From Catellatospora bangladeshensis (GTDB taxonomy: Bacteria > Actinomycetota > Actinomycetes > Mycobacteriales > Micromonosporaceae), in contig NZ_BONF01000010.1 of NCBI RefSeq assembly GCF_016862575.1, positions 248,001 to 312,000 on the forward strand: a stretch of 64,000 nucleotides of DNA, in the 5' to 3' direction. Below are positions 9,315 to 17,775 of the stretch, in pieces; positions within the stretch are counted from its first letter, which is position 1; every line of letters begins with the position of its first letter. The notes below the pieces were generated by a model. That model searched no databases, was not told where the DNA came from, and was given only the letters and a program-made list of their open reading frames with translations. The position numbers and the translations under genes are program-made.

Positions 9315-9341
9315 CCCGCAGGCCGCCCGCCGCCCATGCGG

Positions 9342-9381
9342 AAGCTCCCGTCACGTCGTCGCAACGACGGGACGGGAGCTT
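9342..9381. terminator. Bidirectional terminator
   Basis: Stem AAGCTCCCGTC/GACGGGAGCTT (9342-9352 with 9371-9381) with an inner CGTCGT/ACGACG stem, followed on the plus strand by a short T run. It separates the hypothetical gene from the convergent dapA-like gene. Confidence 0.8.
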
Positions 9382-9410
9382 TGCTCAGCGCGCTCGGGCC
9401 GCGAGCAGGG

Positions 9411-10289
9411 TCAGGAAGGGCTGCCGATCTCGGCGAGCTGCTTGAGCGCGGCGGCGGTGCTGTCGGGGTCGGCCTCCAGCAGCGGCGGGCGCACCGAGGG
9501 GGTCGGGATGCGGCCCTGCGCGTGCAGCGCGGCCTTGATGACGGTCGGGTTGGGCTCGGCGAACAGCGCCTGCGACAGCGGCGCGAGCCGGTGCCCGAGC
9601 GCGCGGGCGCGTACCGCGTAGCCGTCCCGCCAGGCGGTGACGAGGTGGGCGAACTGTGCCGTGGCCAGGTGCGCGGAGGCGAGGATGCCGCCGCGCGCGC
9701 CCAGCGCGAGCAGCGGCGAGATGAACGCGTCGTCGCCGCCGAGCACCGCGAACCCCGGCAGCGGCTCGGCCAGCAGCGCGATCGTGTCCTCGTTGAGGCC
9801 GCCGACGGCGTACTTCACCCCGGCCACGTTCGGCAGGGCGGCCAGCTGCCGCAGCGCCGTCACGGACAGGTACTGCCCGGTGCGGTACGGGATGTCGTAC
9901 ACGACCAGCGGCACCGGGCTCGCCGCGGCCAGCCGCGCGAAGTGGGCCACCACGGCGGCCTCGCCCGGCCGGACGAACGGCGGCACCACGGTCAGCGCCG
10001 CCGTCGCCTCCGGCACCTCCCCGAGCGCGGCCAGCGCCTCGGCGGTGGCGGCGCCGACGATCAGCGGCGCTGAGCGCTCCCGGCACACCCGCGCGACGGT
10101 CGCCACGACTGCGTGCTTCTCCGCTTCGGTCAGCGCGCCCGGCTCGCCGGTGCTGCCGAGGGCGACCAGCCCGGTCGCGCCCGCGTCCAGGCTGTCGTGG
10201 GCCAGCCGCTCCAGCGCGCCGTGCGCCACCCCACCGTCCGCGTCGAACGGGGTGACCAGTGGAATCCAGAGCCCGTGCAGTGTCGTCAT
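9411..10289 (-). CDS. Dihydrodipicolinate synthase/N-acetylneuraminate lyase (DapA) family protein
   Basis: A 292-residue TIM-barrel class I aldolase, the usual family length. Motifs: GSTGEPGALT (pyruvate carboxylate binding loop), a conserved tyrosine in VVYDIPYRTG (about 131) and the Schiff-base lysine in GVKYA (about 158). Family members condense or cleave pyruvate with an aldehyde; substrates include aspartate semialdehyde, sialic acid and keto-deoxy sugars. The housekeeping dapA normally sits with dapB or a metallo-beta-lactamase gene; here it is alone and divergent from a LysR regulator, suggesting a regulated catabolic or side-pathway lyase, which is inference. The 71-bp intergenic region must hold both promoters. 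Confidence 0.88.
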   Translation of the reverse strand: MTTLHGLWIPLVTPFDADGGVAHGALERLAHDSLDAGATGLVALGSTGEPGALTEAEKHAVVATVARVCRERSAPLIVGAATAEALAALGEVPEATAALTVVPPFVRPGEAAVVAHFARLAAASPVPLVVYDIPYRTGQYLSVTALRQLAALPNVAGVKYAVGGLNEDTIALLAEPLPGFAVLGGDDAFISPLLALGARGGILASAHLATAQFAHLVTAWRDGYAVRARALGHRLAPLSQALFAEPNPTVIKAALHAQGRIPTPSVRPPLLEADPDSTAAALKQLAEIGSPS

Positions 10290-10360
10290 GTCACCGATGC
10301 TGCCGCCCCGGACCCGGAAGGACCAGTTCCGGTTCCTGAGGGGATCCGTAAGCTGAGCTG

Positions 10361-11272
10361 ATGCTTGACGTACGCCGCCTGCGCCTGCTGCGCGACCTGG
10401 CCCGGCTGGGCACCATCGCCGCCGTCGCGCAGGCCCACACCTACTCCCCCTCGGCGGTCTCGCAGCAGCTCGCGGCGCTGCAGCGGGAGGCGGGCGTGCC
10501 GCTGCTGGAGCGCACCGGCCGGGGCGTCACCCTCACCCCGGCGGGCACCGCGCTGGTCCGGCACGCCGAGACGGTGCTGGCCGCGCTGGAGGCGGCGACG
10601 GCGACGCTGGCCGCCGCGCGCAGCGGCCTGCACGGCACCGTCCGGATCGGCGCGTTCCCGACCGCGGTGCGCACCCTGCTGCCCGCCGCGCTGGTCGCGC
10701 TCGGCCGCGAACACCCGGCCCTCGACCTGATGGTCACCGAGCTGGACCCGGTGCACATGCCCGACGCGCTGCGCGAACGCCGCCTGGACGTGGCGCTGCT
10801 GCACGACTACGACCTCGCGCCGGTCACCCCCGATCCGACCGTGGAGTCGGAGCCGCTGCTCGACGAGACGGTCTTCCTCGCGCTGCCCGCCGACCACCCG
10901 GTGGACGGCGACCCCATCGCCACGGTCGAGCACCGCGCCTGGATCGCGGGCACGCCGGGCACCCTGTGCCACACCGTGGCGCTGCGCACCTGCCAGGCGG
11001 CGGGCTACCAGCCCCGGGTACGCCATCACGCCGACGACTTCACGGCCGTGCTCGCCCTGGTCGCGGCTGGGCAGGGGGTGGCCCTGGTGCCGCAGCTCGG
11101 CGCGGTGCACGCGCCGCCCGGCGTGCGGCTGGTGCCGCTGCCCTCACGCCGGCGCACCCGGCTCGCGTACCGCCGCGGCTCCGGCGGCCACCCCGCGGTG
11201 TCCGCCTGCGTCACCGCCGTCCGCACCGCCACCGCCGCGTACCTCGCCTCCGCCGCCGGGCCGGGCGCGTAG
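10361..11272 (+). CDS. LysR-family transcriptional regulator
   Basis: A 303-residue LTTR. The N-terminal winged helix (about residues 1-60) includes the recognition segment YSPSAVSQQLAALQREAGVP; the periplasmic-binding-like effector domain follows (about 90-295) with GTVRIGAFPTAVRTLLPAAL. ATG 10361 has a GAGGGGA stretch about 18 bases upstream and no better RBS, so translation initiation may be weak. Divergent orientation to the dapA-family gene, with 71 bp between them, is the classic LTTR arrangement and suggests control of that lyase. The metallophosphoesterase gene begins 10 bp after its stop and may be co-transcribed. Confidence 0.92.
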   Translation: MLDVRRLRLLRDLARLGTIAAVAQAHTYSPSAVSQQLAALQREAGVPLLERTGRGVTLTPAGTALVRHAETVLAALEAATATLAAARSGLHGTVRIGAFPTAVRTLLPAALVALGREHPALDLMVTELDPVHMPDALRERRLDVALLHDYDLAPVTPDPTVESEPLLDETVFLALPADHPVDGDPIATVEHRAWIAGTPGTLCHTVALRTCQAAGYQPRVRHHADDFTAVLALVAAGQGVALVPQLGAVHAPPGVRLVPLPSRRRTRLAYRRGSGGHPAVSACVTAVRTATAAYLASAAGPGA

Positions 11273-11282
11273 CGTGGAGGTG

Positions 11283-11786
11283 ATGCGACTGGTGATCATG
11301 GCGGACACGCACGTGCCGAAGCGAGCCAGGGATCTGCCCGCACCGCTGTGGGCCGCGGTGGACGGCGCGGACGTGGTGGTGCACGCCGGGGACTGGGTCG
11401 ACGTGGCACTGCTCGACGCGCTGGAGGCCCGCTCCCGCAGGCTGATCGGGGTGTACGGCAACAACGACGGTCCCGCCCTGCGCGCCCGGCTGCCGGAGAT
11501 CGCCCATGCCGAGCTGGCCGGGCTGCGCCTCGCGGTGGTGCACGAGACCGGCCCGGCGAGCGGCCGGGAGCGCCGGTGCGCGCAGTCGTACCCGGACGCC
11601 GACGTGCTGGTCTTCGGCCACTCGCACATCCCCTGGGACACGGTGGCCCCGAACGGGTTGCGCCTGCTCAACCCGGGCTCGCCGACCGACCGGCGACGTC
11701 AGCCGCACCACACCTACCTGACCGCGACGGCCATGAACGGGCTGCTCACCGACGTCCAGCTACATCGGATACCGGCATCGGTGTAA
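11283..11786 (+). CDS. YfcE/MJ0936-type metallophosphoesterase
   Basis: A 167-residue small calcineurin-like phosphodiesterase. The metal motifs are in order: MADTHVP (D-x-H), HAGDWV (G-D), YGNNDG (G-N-x-D), HE in VVHETGP, and GHSHIP (GHxH). All ligands for the dinuclear site are present. It starts at ATG 11283, just after a GGAGG; GTG 11274 would be an upstream alternative. Known family: broad phosphodiesterases, physiological substrate usually unknown. It lies 10 bp after the LysR gene. Its stop codon lies inside the left arm of the operator-like inverted repeat that precedes the next operon. Confidence 0.87.
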   Translation: MRLVIMADTHVPKRARDLPAPLWAAVDGADVVVHAGDWVDVALLDALEARSRRLIGVYGNNDGPALRARLPEIAHAELAGLRLAVVHETGPASGRERRCAQSYPDADVLVFGHSHIPWDTVAPNGLRLLNPGSPTDRRRQPHHTYLTATAMNGLLTDVQLHRIPASV

Positions 11787-11846
11787 AGAATTATTGACAC
11801 CACCCGGGGTCGCAGCCTACCGTGATGGTGTCAAGAATTCTTTACA
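11782..11846 (+). promoter_or_regulatory. Promoter with a flanking 21-bp inverted repeat (candidate XRE operator)
   Basis: Arms 11782-11802 and 11826-11846 are inverted repeats matching at 20 of 21 positions (TGTAAAGAATT then A or C, then TTGACACCA). The left arm contains TTGACA (11794-11799); after an 18-nt spacer comes TACCGT (11818-11823), so the arms cover the -35 box and the predicted start site. The right arm also contains the perfect palindrome TGTAAAGAATTCTTTACA when read from the other strand with its own flank. The downstream operon encodes a small XRE regulator, the likely ligand (inference). The region is strikingly AT-rich for this genome. Confidence 0.75.
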
Positions 11847-11895
11847 TGGGCGATGCGCGTGATCCGCCGCCCGCCCCGCGCGAGAGGATGCCGTC

Positions 11896-12366
11896 ATGAC
11901 CCCCGAGGCCGACACCGACCGCGTGCCCATGACCTTCGAGGAGCGCAACACCTGGCTGGCCGCGATCCTCGTGCCGCTCAGCACGCTGGGGTATCTCGCC
12001 GTGGTGATCCCCCGGCTGCTGAGCCGGCCCGTCGGCGAGGTCGCCTGGGCCGGGCCGATGCTCTGGTCGATCGGCGCCGTCATCGTCGCCTCGATCATCG
12101 GCTCGATCATCTCAGCGATCATGTCGGCGATCGTCTCCCGCGAGGCCAGGATGGAGACGGACGTCCGCGACCGCGACATCAACCGGCACGGCGACCGCAT
12201 CGCCCAGGCGATCACGGGGTTCGGCGCGGCGGCGGTCTTGGTGCTCGCGATGCTGCGGGCCGACCAGTTCTGGATCGGCAACGCGCTGTTCCTCATCGGC
12301 GCCGTCGGCACCACCTGGGGTGCGGTCGCGAAGATCCGCGCCTACCGCGGGGGGTTCCATGGTTAA
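11896..12366 (+). CDS. Small four-helix membrane protein upstream of an XRE regulator
   Basis: A 156-residue membrane protein with four hydrophobic segments (about 20-42, 53-82, 108-128 and 131-148) and a charged middle loop rich in arginine and aspartate (REARMETDVRDRDINRHGDR). GAGAGGA upstream supports ATG 11896. Its last 8 bases overlap the start of the XRE gene, so translation is coupled. Pairs of a DUF2178-like membrane protein and a short XRE regulator with QGRYSPSLEMA signature are common in bacteria and archaea; the membrane partner has no proven function. Expression probably depends on the inverted repeat at 11782-11846. Confidence 0.75.
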   Translation: MTPEADTDRVPMTFEERNTWLAAILVPLSTLGYLAVVIPRLLSRPVGEVAWAGPMLWSIGAVIVASIIGSIISAIMSAIVSREARMETDVRDRDINRHGDRIAQAITGFGAAAVLVLAMLRADQFWIGNALFLIGAVGTTWGAVAKIRAYRGGFHG

Positions 12367-12580
12367 GCCCACCCGCGTCACCAACTCGATCCGCGCCCTG
12401 CGCGCCCGGCACGACGACATGACCCAGGCCGCGCTCGCCGAGCGGCTCGGCGTCACCCGCCAGACCGTCATCGCCATCGAGCAGGGCAGATACTCGCCGT
12501 CGCTGGAGATGGCGTTCCAGATCGCCCGCGTCTTCGGGGTGCCGCTGGACGACGTGTTCCAGTACCCCGACGCCGGCTAG
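12359..12580 (+). CDS. Short XRE-family helix-turn-helix regulator
   Basis: A 73-residue Cro/C1-type DNA-binding protein, almost only the HTH: NSIRALRARHDDMTQAALAE, then GVTRQTVIAIEQGRYSPSLE and PLDDVFQY. This is the compact YozG/IrrE-associated style of repressor whose C-terminal DDVF segment closes the fold. Start ATG 12359 overlaps the preceding membrane-protein gene by 8 bases. The operon has its own promoter embedded in a 21-bp inverted repeat, so autoregulation is the natural inference. Confidence 0.87.
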   Translation: MVKPTRVTNSIRALRARHDDMTQAALAERLGVTRQTVIAIEQGRYSPSLEMAFQIARVFGVPLDDVFQYPDAG

Positions 12581-12664
12581 GCAGCTCACCCTCTTCTCCC
12601 GGTTCGCGTGCGCGAGGCACGCGGCCTTCCCTCACCGCGCCCGCAGACGGGCTTAGGAGACGCC

Positions 12665-13363
12665 ATGTCCGACCCCAAGACGCTCGGCCGCCTCGCCGGG
12701 CTGTGTTACCTGGCAGTGGCCGTGTTCGGCGGCTTCGCCGAGCTGTACGTACGCGACCGCGTCCGGGTGCCCGGCGACGCCGCCGCCACCGCCGCGAACA
12801 TCACCGCCGACGAGACGCTGTTCCGCCTCGGCCTGGCCGCCGACCTGCTCATGGCGATCGCGTTCATCCTGCTCGGCCTCACCCTGCACCGGCTGCTGCA
12901 CGAGTCACACCGACGCGCGGCGACCGCCCTGCTGGTGCTCGTCACGGGCGGTGCCACGGCGATCCTGGCGAACTCCGTGTTCCACGCCGGGGCGATGCTC
13001 GTCGCCACCGACCCCGCGTACGACAGCGGGCTGGCGCTGCTGCTGCTCGACCTGCACCACCACGGGTACGTGCTGGGCGGCGTCCTGTTCGGGCTGTGGC
13101 TGCTGCCCGTGGCGTACGTAGCCATGCGTTCGGCGCTGTTCCCCACGGCGCTGGGCGTGCTCCTGCTGGTCGGCGTGATCACGTGGCTGGCCGACCCGCT
13201 GCTGTTCTTCGCGGCGCCCGGACTGCCGGAGACGGTCCGCACGGCGGTCTCGGTGCCGACCAGCCTCGCCGAGTTCGGGCTGCTGCTGTACCTGCTGATC
13301 GTCGGCGTGCGGCGGACGGGTCAGCAGCTGGAGCAGGCGCGGGTGGACAGCACCACCCGATAG
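12665..13363 (+). CDS. DUF4386 family membrane protein
   Basis: A 232-residue integral membrane protein with an N-terminal GRLAGLCYLAVAVFGGFAEL segment and six hydrophobic helices, matching DUF4386: a conserved first helix with AGxxYL, and a HHHGYVLGGVLFGLWLLP segment in the second half. Start ATG 12665 follows TAGGAGA. Function of the family is unknown. It is followed after 30 bp by the convergent DUF1152 gene, and no classical terminator is seen between the two. Confidence 0.8.
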   Translation: MSDPKTLGRLAGLCYLAVAVFGGFAELYVRDRVRVPGDAAATAANITADETLFRLGLAADLLMAIAFILLGLTLHRLLHESHRRAATALLVLVTGGATAILANSVFHAGAMLVATDPAYDSGLALLLLDLHHHGYVLGGVLFGLWLLPVAYVAMRSALFPTALGVLLLVGVITWLADPLLFFAAPGLPETVRTAVSVPTSLAEFGLLLYLLIVGVRRTGQQLEQARVDSTTR

Positions 13364-13393
13364 CCGTCGGGCCGGGCGAGCCGCTCCGCGCGC

Positions 13394-14353
13394 TCAGTGC
13401 GGGATGGCTCGCCGGGCCCGGGTGCGGTCCAGACCCTCGCGGTACGCCTCGATCGCAAGCGCCACCTCCATCGGCGTCCGGGTCCGCTCCAGGCCGTCCA
13501 GGTAGTGCACGTGCCGGGCCAGCCCGTCCAGGTCGGCGGTGAAGTACATCGCCATCAGAGGGTTGACGAACAGCTCGGTGCCCGCCGTGCGCCCGGTGCT
13601 GTGCACGTCGCCGAACTCGCCGCGCAGCGCCGCCGCGACCTGCGTGTTCACGATGCTGGCGTGCAAGGGGGTCTCCCTTGCCGCGTGTGCGACGGCGTCC
13701 ACGTACGCGCGAGCCTCCGCGCTGCCGGGCGGGATGGAGAAGGCGCCGAGGTACGCCCCGGCGCGCTGCAGCGCGGCGAGGTTCTCCAGCACGTGCGCGT
13801 GGCATACGCCGTGGTGGGCGTCGATGCCGAAGCCCAGGCTGACCACGAGCTTGACCGGCACCTTGAGGCCGGCGACGGCGGCGAGGCTGGTCATGTCCTC
13901 CTCGGGCGTGCCGAGACCGGCCTCGTCGCCGCGCATGAGGATGTCGGTGCCGCCGTCGGCGAGCACCACCGCGTCGATCCCCAGCGACTCGATCAGTGCC
14001 CGGTACGCGGCCCGCAGCGGGCGGACGCCGGTGCGCTGGAAGGCGTACACGACGGGATCATGGCCCTGCCCCGCCAGCCACCGAGCGAGCGTGCGTTCGG
14101 GGAAGTAGCGGTCGTTGCCCGGACTGTCCGGGCGCACCGTGGCCAGGCCGGTGCGCCGCCAGGCGCCTGGACCGAGCTGCCCGAGCTCGCTGACGGCGAA
14201 GCTCGCCAGGGTGACCCGGGTGCCCGCGTTGCGCAGCGCGAACGCGAGCGGCAGCCCGGCGTACACGTCGAAACCGCCGCCCGCGCCCGCGACGAGCACG
14301 TGCCGCGCCTGGCGGAGCCGCTGGGAGACCGGGGGTTCGAAGAGTGCGTGCAC
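13394..14353 (-). CDS. DUF1152 family protein
   Basis: About 319 residues. The start is taken as GTG 14353 because the DUF1152 pattern begins close by with RHVLVAGAGGGFDVYAGLPL; an upstream start at 14422 would lie in the divergent promoter region. Other conserved parts are VVLADGGTDILMRGDEAGLG, with acidic residues suggesting a ligand or metal site, and FGIDAHHGVCHAHVLENLA. The glycine-rich N-terminal loop suggests a nucleotide or sugar-phosphate pocket, which is inference. DUF1152 has no assigned reaction. The gene is divergent from the AI-2E family gene. Confidence 0.8.
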   Translation of the reverse strand: MHALFEPPVSQRLRQARHVLVAGAGGGFDVYAGLPLAFALRNAGTRVTLASFAVSELGQLGPGAWRRTGLATVRPDSPGNDRYFPERTLARWLAGQGHDPVVYAFQRTGVRPLRAAYRALIESLGIDAVVLADGGTDILMRGDEAGLGTPEEDMTSLAAVAGLKVPVKLVVSLGFGIDAHHGVCHAHVLENLAALQRAGAYLGAFSIPPGSAEARAYVDAVAHAARETPLHASIVNTQVAAALRGEFGDVHSTGRTAGTELFVNPLMAMYFTADLDGLARHVHYLDGLERTRTPMEVALAIEAYREGLDRTRARRAIPH

Positions 14354-14461
14354 GGCCCGCACGGTAGCCGCCGACGCGCGCCCGTCGCAGCTGCTTATCG
14401 CCCGGAGCGGCCCGCTCGTCACCTAACATGAAATGTGATCTAAAGGGACGAAGGCGAGCTG

Positions 14462-15541
14462 ATGGACGCACTCCGGACGGCCGGATCGAAGGCGTGGGCG
14501 CTGGTGGGCATCGCCGTCGCCGTCGCCATCGGCGTCTTCGTGATCCTGCTGCTCAAGCCTCTGGTCGTCGCGCTGCTGGGGGCGCTGTGCGTGTCCCTGG
14601 CGCTGTCGCCCGGAGTGGACGCCCTCGCCCGCCGCGGGCTGCGGCGCGGCCTCGGCGCCGGGCTGGGCGTGCTGCTGCTGATCTTTCTGGGCATCCTCGT
14701 GGTGTGGCTGGTGGTCACCGGCCTGGCCAGCCAGTGGAGCGAGCTGACCGCGGCCATGAACAAGGCCGTGGCGGACCTGCACGCATGGCTGCAGTCGAGA
14801 GGCCTGCAGGGCTCGCTCGCCGAGTCGGCCCGCGACTCGCTGGAGGACCGCGGTTCGACACTGGTGTCCGGGCTCCTGCCGAAGCTGGGGAACCTCGCGG
14901 GCACCACCGCGAGCCTGTTCGTGGGGCTGTTCGTGTTCCTGTTCACCACGTTCTTCATGCTCAAGGACGGCCCGCGGATGGCGCGCGGGGCGGAGCCGTG
15001 GATCCCGCTCGGGCGCGCCTGGATGGACCAGGTCGGCCGCATCATCCGCGGTTACGTGGTGGGCCTGACCCTGCTCGGGGCGTTCAACGCGGCCGTGGTC
15101 GGGCTCGGCGCGCTGGCGCTCGGCGTGCCGCTGATCGGCACCCTGCTGATCATCACGCTGCTCGGCAACTACGTGCCCTACCTGGGAGCCTGGGTCGCGG
15201 GGGCGTTCGCGGTGCTCATCGCGCTCGCCTCGGGCGGCCCGAAGACGGCGCTGATCATGACGCTCGTGGTGTTCCTGGCCAACGGCACGCTGCAGACGCT
15301 GCTCCAGCCGTTCGCCTACGGCGCCGCGCTGCGCATGCGCCCGCTGACCATCCTGCTCGCCACCGTCGTGGGCGGCCTGCTCGCCGGCATCATCGGCGTG
15401 ATGATCGCCGCCCCCGTCGCCGCGATAATCCAGCACACCGCCGAACTCCTCCGCGCTCCCCCAACCGCCCCGTCCCCGCCCCCGCCCGACGGCCAAGATC
15501 CCGACGATCTTGCGCGAACTGTTGACGATACGCCCGATTAG
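14462..15541 (+). CDS. AI-2E family transporter
   Basis: A 359-residue polytopic membrane protein with the family layout: two N-terminal helices, a soluble helical insertion (about 85-150), then five or six helices including FLFTTFFMLKDGPRM, IIRGYVVGLTLLGAFNA and LGNYVPYLGAWVAGAFAVLI. Homologues export diverse small molecules or exchange Na+ and H+; the AI-2 name is historical. The last 16 or so residues (PPPDGQDPDDLARTVDD region) are encoded by a short inverted-repeat element, so the natural C terminus may have been replaced by repeat-derived sequence. It starts at ATG 14462 behind GGGACGAAGG. Confidence 0.88.
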   Translation: MDALRTAGSKAWALVGIAVAVAIGVFVILLLKPLVVALLGALCVSLALSPGVDALARRGLRRGLGAGLGVLLLIFLGILVVWLVVTGLASQWSELTAAMNKAVADLHAWLQSRGLQGSLAESARDSLEDRGSTLVSGLLPKLGNLAGTTASLFVGLFVFLFTTFFMLKDGPRMARGAEPWIPLGRAWMDQVGRIIRGYVVGLTLLGAFNAAVVGLGALALGVPLIGTLLIITLLGNYVPYLGAWVAGAFAVLIALASGGPKTALIMTLVVFLANGTLQTLLQPFAYGAALRMRPLTILLATVVGGLLAGIIGVMIAAPVAAIIQHTAELLRAPPTAPSPPPPDGQDPDDLARTVDDTPD

Positions 15542-15573
15542 CGCGTGTCGCACCCACAGTCCACGCAAGATCG
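15505..15573. repeat. Short inverted repeat at the 3' end of the AI-2E gene
   Basis: Arms CGATCTTGCG (15505-15514) and CGCAAGATCG (15564-15573) are perfect inverted copies 49 bases apart. The left arm lies inside the coding sequence. A further CAAGATC occurs at 15494-15500. It may be a small mobile repeat or a transcription stop between the convergent AI-2E and GH3 genes. Confidence 0.5.
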
Positions 15574-15586
15574 CCGGGGTAGAACG

Positions 15587-17479
15587 TCAGTAGGTCAGGC
15601 CGAAGCCGTAGGGGAAGAGGGGGGTTTTGGGGTCGCCGTGGTTGACGGGTTCCTGGTCGGGGGTGGCGGGCCAGGACATGGGGAGTTTGCCGGTGGGTTT
15701 GTGGGAGCCGAAGAGGACGTCGGCGACGCCGGCGCCCTCGGTGCCGGGGAGCCAGGCGGCGAGCAGGGCGCGCCACTGCGGGAGCTGGGCGGTGACGTCG
15801 ACGGGGCGGCCGGAGACGAGGACCACGACCACGGGCTTGCCGGACTTGCGCAGCTCGGCGAGGGTGTCGAGGTCGGCCTGGGTCAGGGTCACGCCGTCGG
15901 GGCGGTCGCCCTCGTACTCGGCGTAGGGGGTCTCGCCGATGACGGCCACGGCGACGTCGGTGTCGGCGGGCACGCCGGTGCCGTCCGCGCTGAAGGTGAC
16001 CTTGCCGGAGGTGCCGACGGCGTCCCGGATGCCCTGGAGGATGGTGGTGCCGTCGGTGATCGGGCCGGACTGGCCCTGCCAGGTCAGCGTCCAGCCGCCG
16101 GACTGGTTGCCGATGTCGTCGGCGTTGCGCCCGGCCACGAAGATCCTGCTGTCCTTCTTCAGGGGCAGGACGCCGCCGTCGTTCTTGAGCAGGACCTGCG
16201 ACTGGCGGACCGCCTGGCGGGCCAGCTCGCGGTGGGCCGGTGCGCCGACCTTGTCGAACTGCGAGCGGTCGGCCATCGGGTGCTCGAACATGCCCAGCTC
16301 GAACTTCTTGGCCAGGATGCGGCGGTTGGCGTCGTCGATCCGGTCCAGCGGCACCCTGCCCGCGTTGACCTCGTCGCGCAGCACGCTGATGAACTCGCGC
16401 CAGCGCTCGGGCACCATGACCATGTCGATGCCCGCGTTGACCGCAGCGCTGACTTCTTCGGGCGTGAACACGTCGCGTACGCCGTCGATCTGGTCGATGG
16501 CGTTCCAGTCCGAGACGACGAACCCGGTGAAGCCCAGCTCGCCCTTGAGCACGTCGGTGATGAGCTGCCGATGGCCGTGCAGCTTGACGCCGTTGAACGA
16601 GCTGAACGAGATCATCACCGAGCCGACGCCGGCCTTGACCGCGGCCTGGAACGGCGGCAGGTGGACCTTCCGCAGCTCCTCCTCGGACAGCTGCGCGTCG
16701 CCCTGGTCCTTGCCGCCGTTGGTGCCGCCGTCACCGACGTAGTGCTTGGCGGTGGCCAGCACCGAGTTCGGCCCGCCCAGCTTCTCGCCCTGCAGGCCGG
16801 TCACGATGGTGGTCATCGCCGAGGCCAGCTCCGGGTCCTCGCCGAACGACTCGTAGGTGCGGCCCCAGCGGATGTCCCGGGCCACGCACAGGCATGGCGC
16901 GAAGTCCCAGTCCAGCCCGGTCGCGGTCACCTCGATCGCGACGGTCTCGCCGATGCGGCGGACCAGCTCCGGGTCACGGGTGGCGCCCAGGCCGATGTTG
17001 TGCGGGAAGATGGTGGCGCCCTTGACGTTGTTGTGGCCGTGCACCGCGTCCACCCCGTAGATCATCGGGATGCGCAGCCGGGTGGCCATGGCCTCGGCCT
17101 GGAACGCGTCGTACATGTCGGCCCAGCCCTGCGGCGTGTTGTCGGACGGCACCGAGCCGCCGCCGGACAGCAGCGAGCCCAGCGCGTACGAGGTGATCTC
17201 CCCCGCGCCGACCTCCTTGCGCTCGGCCTGCGTCATCTGGCCCAGCTTCTCGTCCAGCGTCATCCGGCCCAGCAGGTCGTCCACCCGCTCGGCGACCGGG
17301 CGGGACGCGTCCAGGTAGGGCGCGTCGGGGTCGAACGCGCCGGTCTGCCCGTCGTCGCGGGTGAACCAGTAGACGCCGCCCGCGGCCAGGAGCACCAGTG
17401 CCAGCCCGGCGGCGATCAGCAGGGGGCGGCGCGGCGGCGGGGCGGGGGCGGTCGGCGGGGCGGACACGGTCGTCGTCAT
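15587..17479 (-). CDS. Membrane-anchored glycoside hydrolase family 3 beta-glucosidase
   Basis: A 630-residue GH3 enzyme. A short cytoplasmic tail and one N-terminal membrane helix (about 20-40, RPLLIAAGLALVLLAAGGVY) anchor it outside the cell. The catalytic TIM barrel (about 55-400) includes KHYVGDGGTNGGKDQGDAQL and the nucleophile Asp324 in GFVVSDWNAID. The second alpha/beta domain (about 430-630) has VLLKNDGGVLPLKK and the ETPYAEYEGDRPD loop with a likely acid/base glutamate, as in barley ExoI-like beta-D-glucan exohydrolases. Expected substrate: beta-1,3/1,4-glucooligosaccharides. GGGAGAGG precedes ATG 17479. A possible promoter, TTGACA at 17579-17584 with TTGGCT at 17556-17561 (17-nt spacer, minus strand), lies upstream. 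Confidence 0.92.
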   Translation of the reverse strand: MTTTVSAPPTAPAPPPRRPLLIAAGLALVLLAAGGVYWFTRDDGQTGAFDPDAPYLDASRPVAERVDDLLGRMTLDEKLGQMTQAERKEVGAGEITSYALGSLLSGGGSVPSDNTPQGWADMYDAFQAEAMATRLRIPMIYGVDAVHGHNNVKGATIFPHNIGLGATRDPELVRRIGETVAIEVTATGLDWDFAPCLCVARDIRWGRTYESFGEDPELASAMTTIVTGLQGEKLGGPNSVLATAKHYVGDGGTNGGKDQGDAQLSEEELRKVHLPPFQAAVKAGVGSVMISFSSFNGVKLHGHRQLITDVLKGELGFTGFVVSDWNAIDQIDGVRDVFTPEEVSAAVNAGIDMVMVPERWREFISVLRDEVNAGRVPLDRIDDANRRILAKKFELGMFEHPMADRSQFDKVGAPAHRELARQAVRQSQVLLKNDGGVLPLKKDSRIFVAGRNADDIGNQSGGWTLTWQGQSGPITDGTTILQGIRDAVGTSGKVTFSADGTGVPADTDVAVAVIGETPYAEYEGDRPDGVTLTQADLDTLAELRKSGKPVVVVLVSGRPVDVTAQLPQWRALLAAWLPGTEGAGVADVLFGSHKPTGKLPMSWPATPDQEPVNHGDPKTPLFPYGFGLTY

Positions 17480-17775
17480 CTAGCCTCTCCCGAAGGGGTT
17501 TGGTGGCATGGGGAAACGGCCGCGAGTGCCCCTCTCGCGGCGATGAGCACCCGCCAGCCAACACGGCGCGCGCTGCGGTGTCAACGAAATCCTGAAACAT
17601 AATGCGCCGCAGGTGAAACGCACGATGTAACAGAATCCGCGGCGGGTATCGGCTTCCGCGCTGAAGCCGGACGTTGCCGTCACCGGTTCATACGCGGCGG
17701 GCCGCCGCCGGGGTGGCCCCCTCGTCAGCCGAAATGGATCGACTGCCCGGGACCGCGTCCGTAGCGTTGCCGCCC

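Noticed and set aside
10290-10360. A defined LysR operator between the dapA-like and LysR genes
   Set aside because: Only a vague CCTGAGG palindrome is present; no clear T-N11-A site could be singled out.
15545-17602. A 685-codon plus-strand frame opposite the GH3 gene
   Set aside because: Gly/Val/Ala-rich mirror frame; the minus strand encodes an intact GH3 enzyme with catalytic residues.
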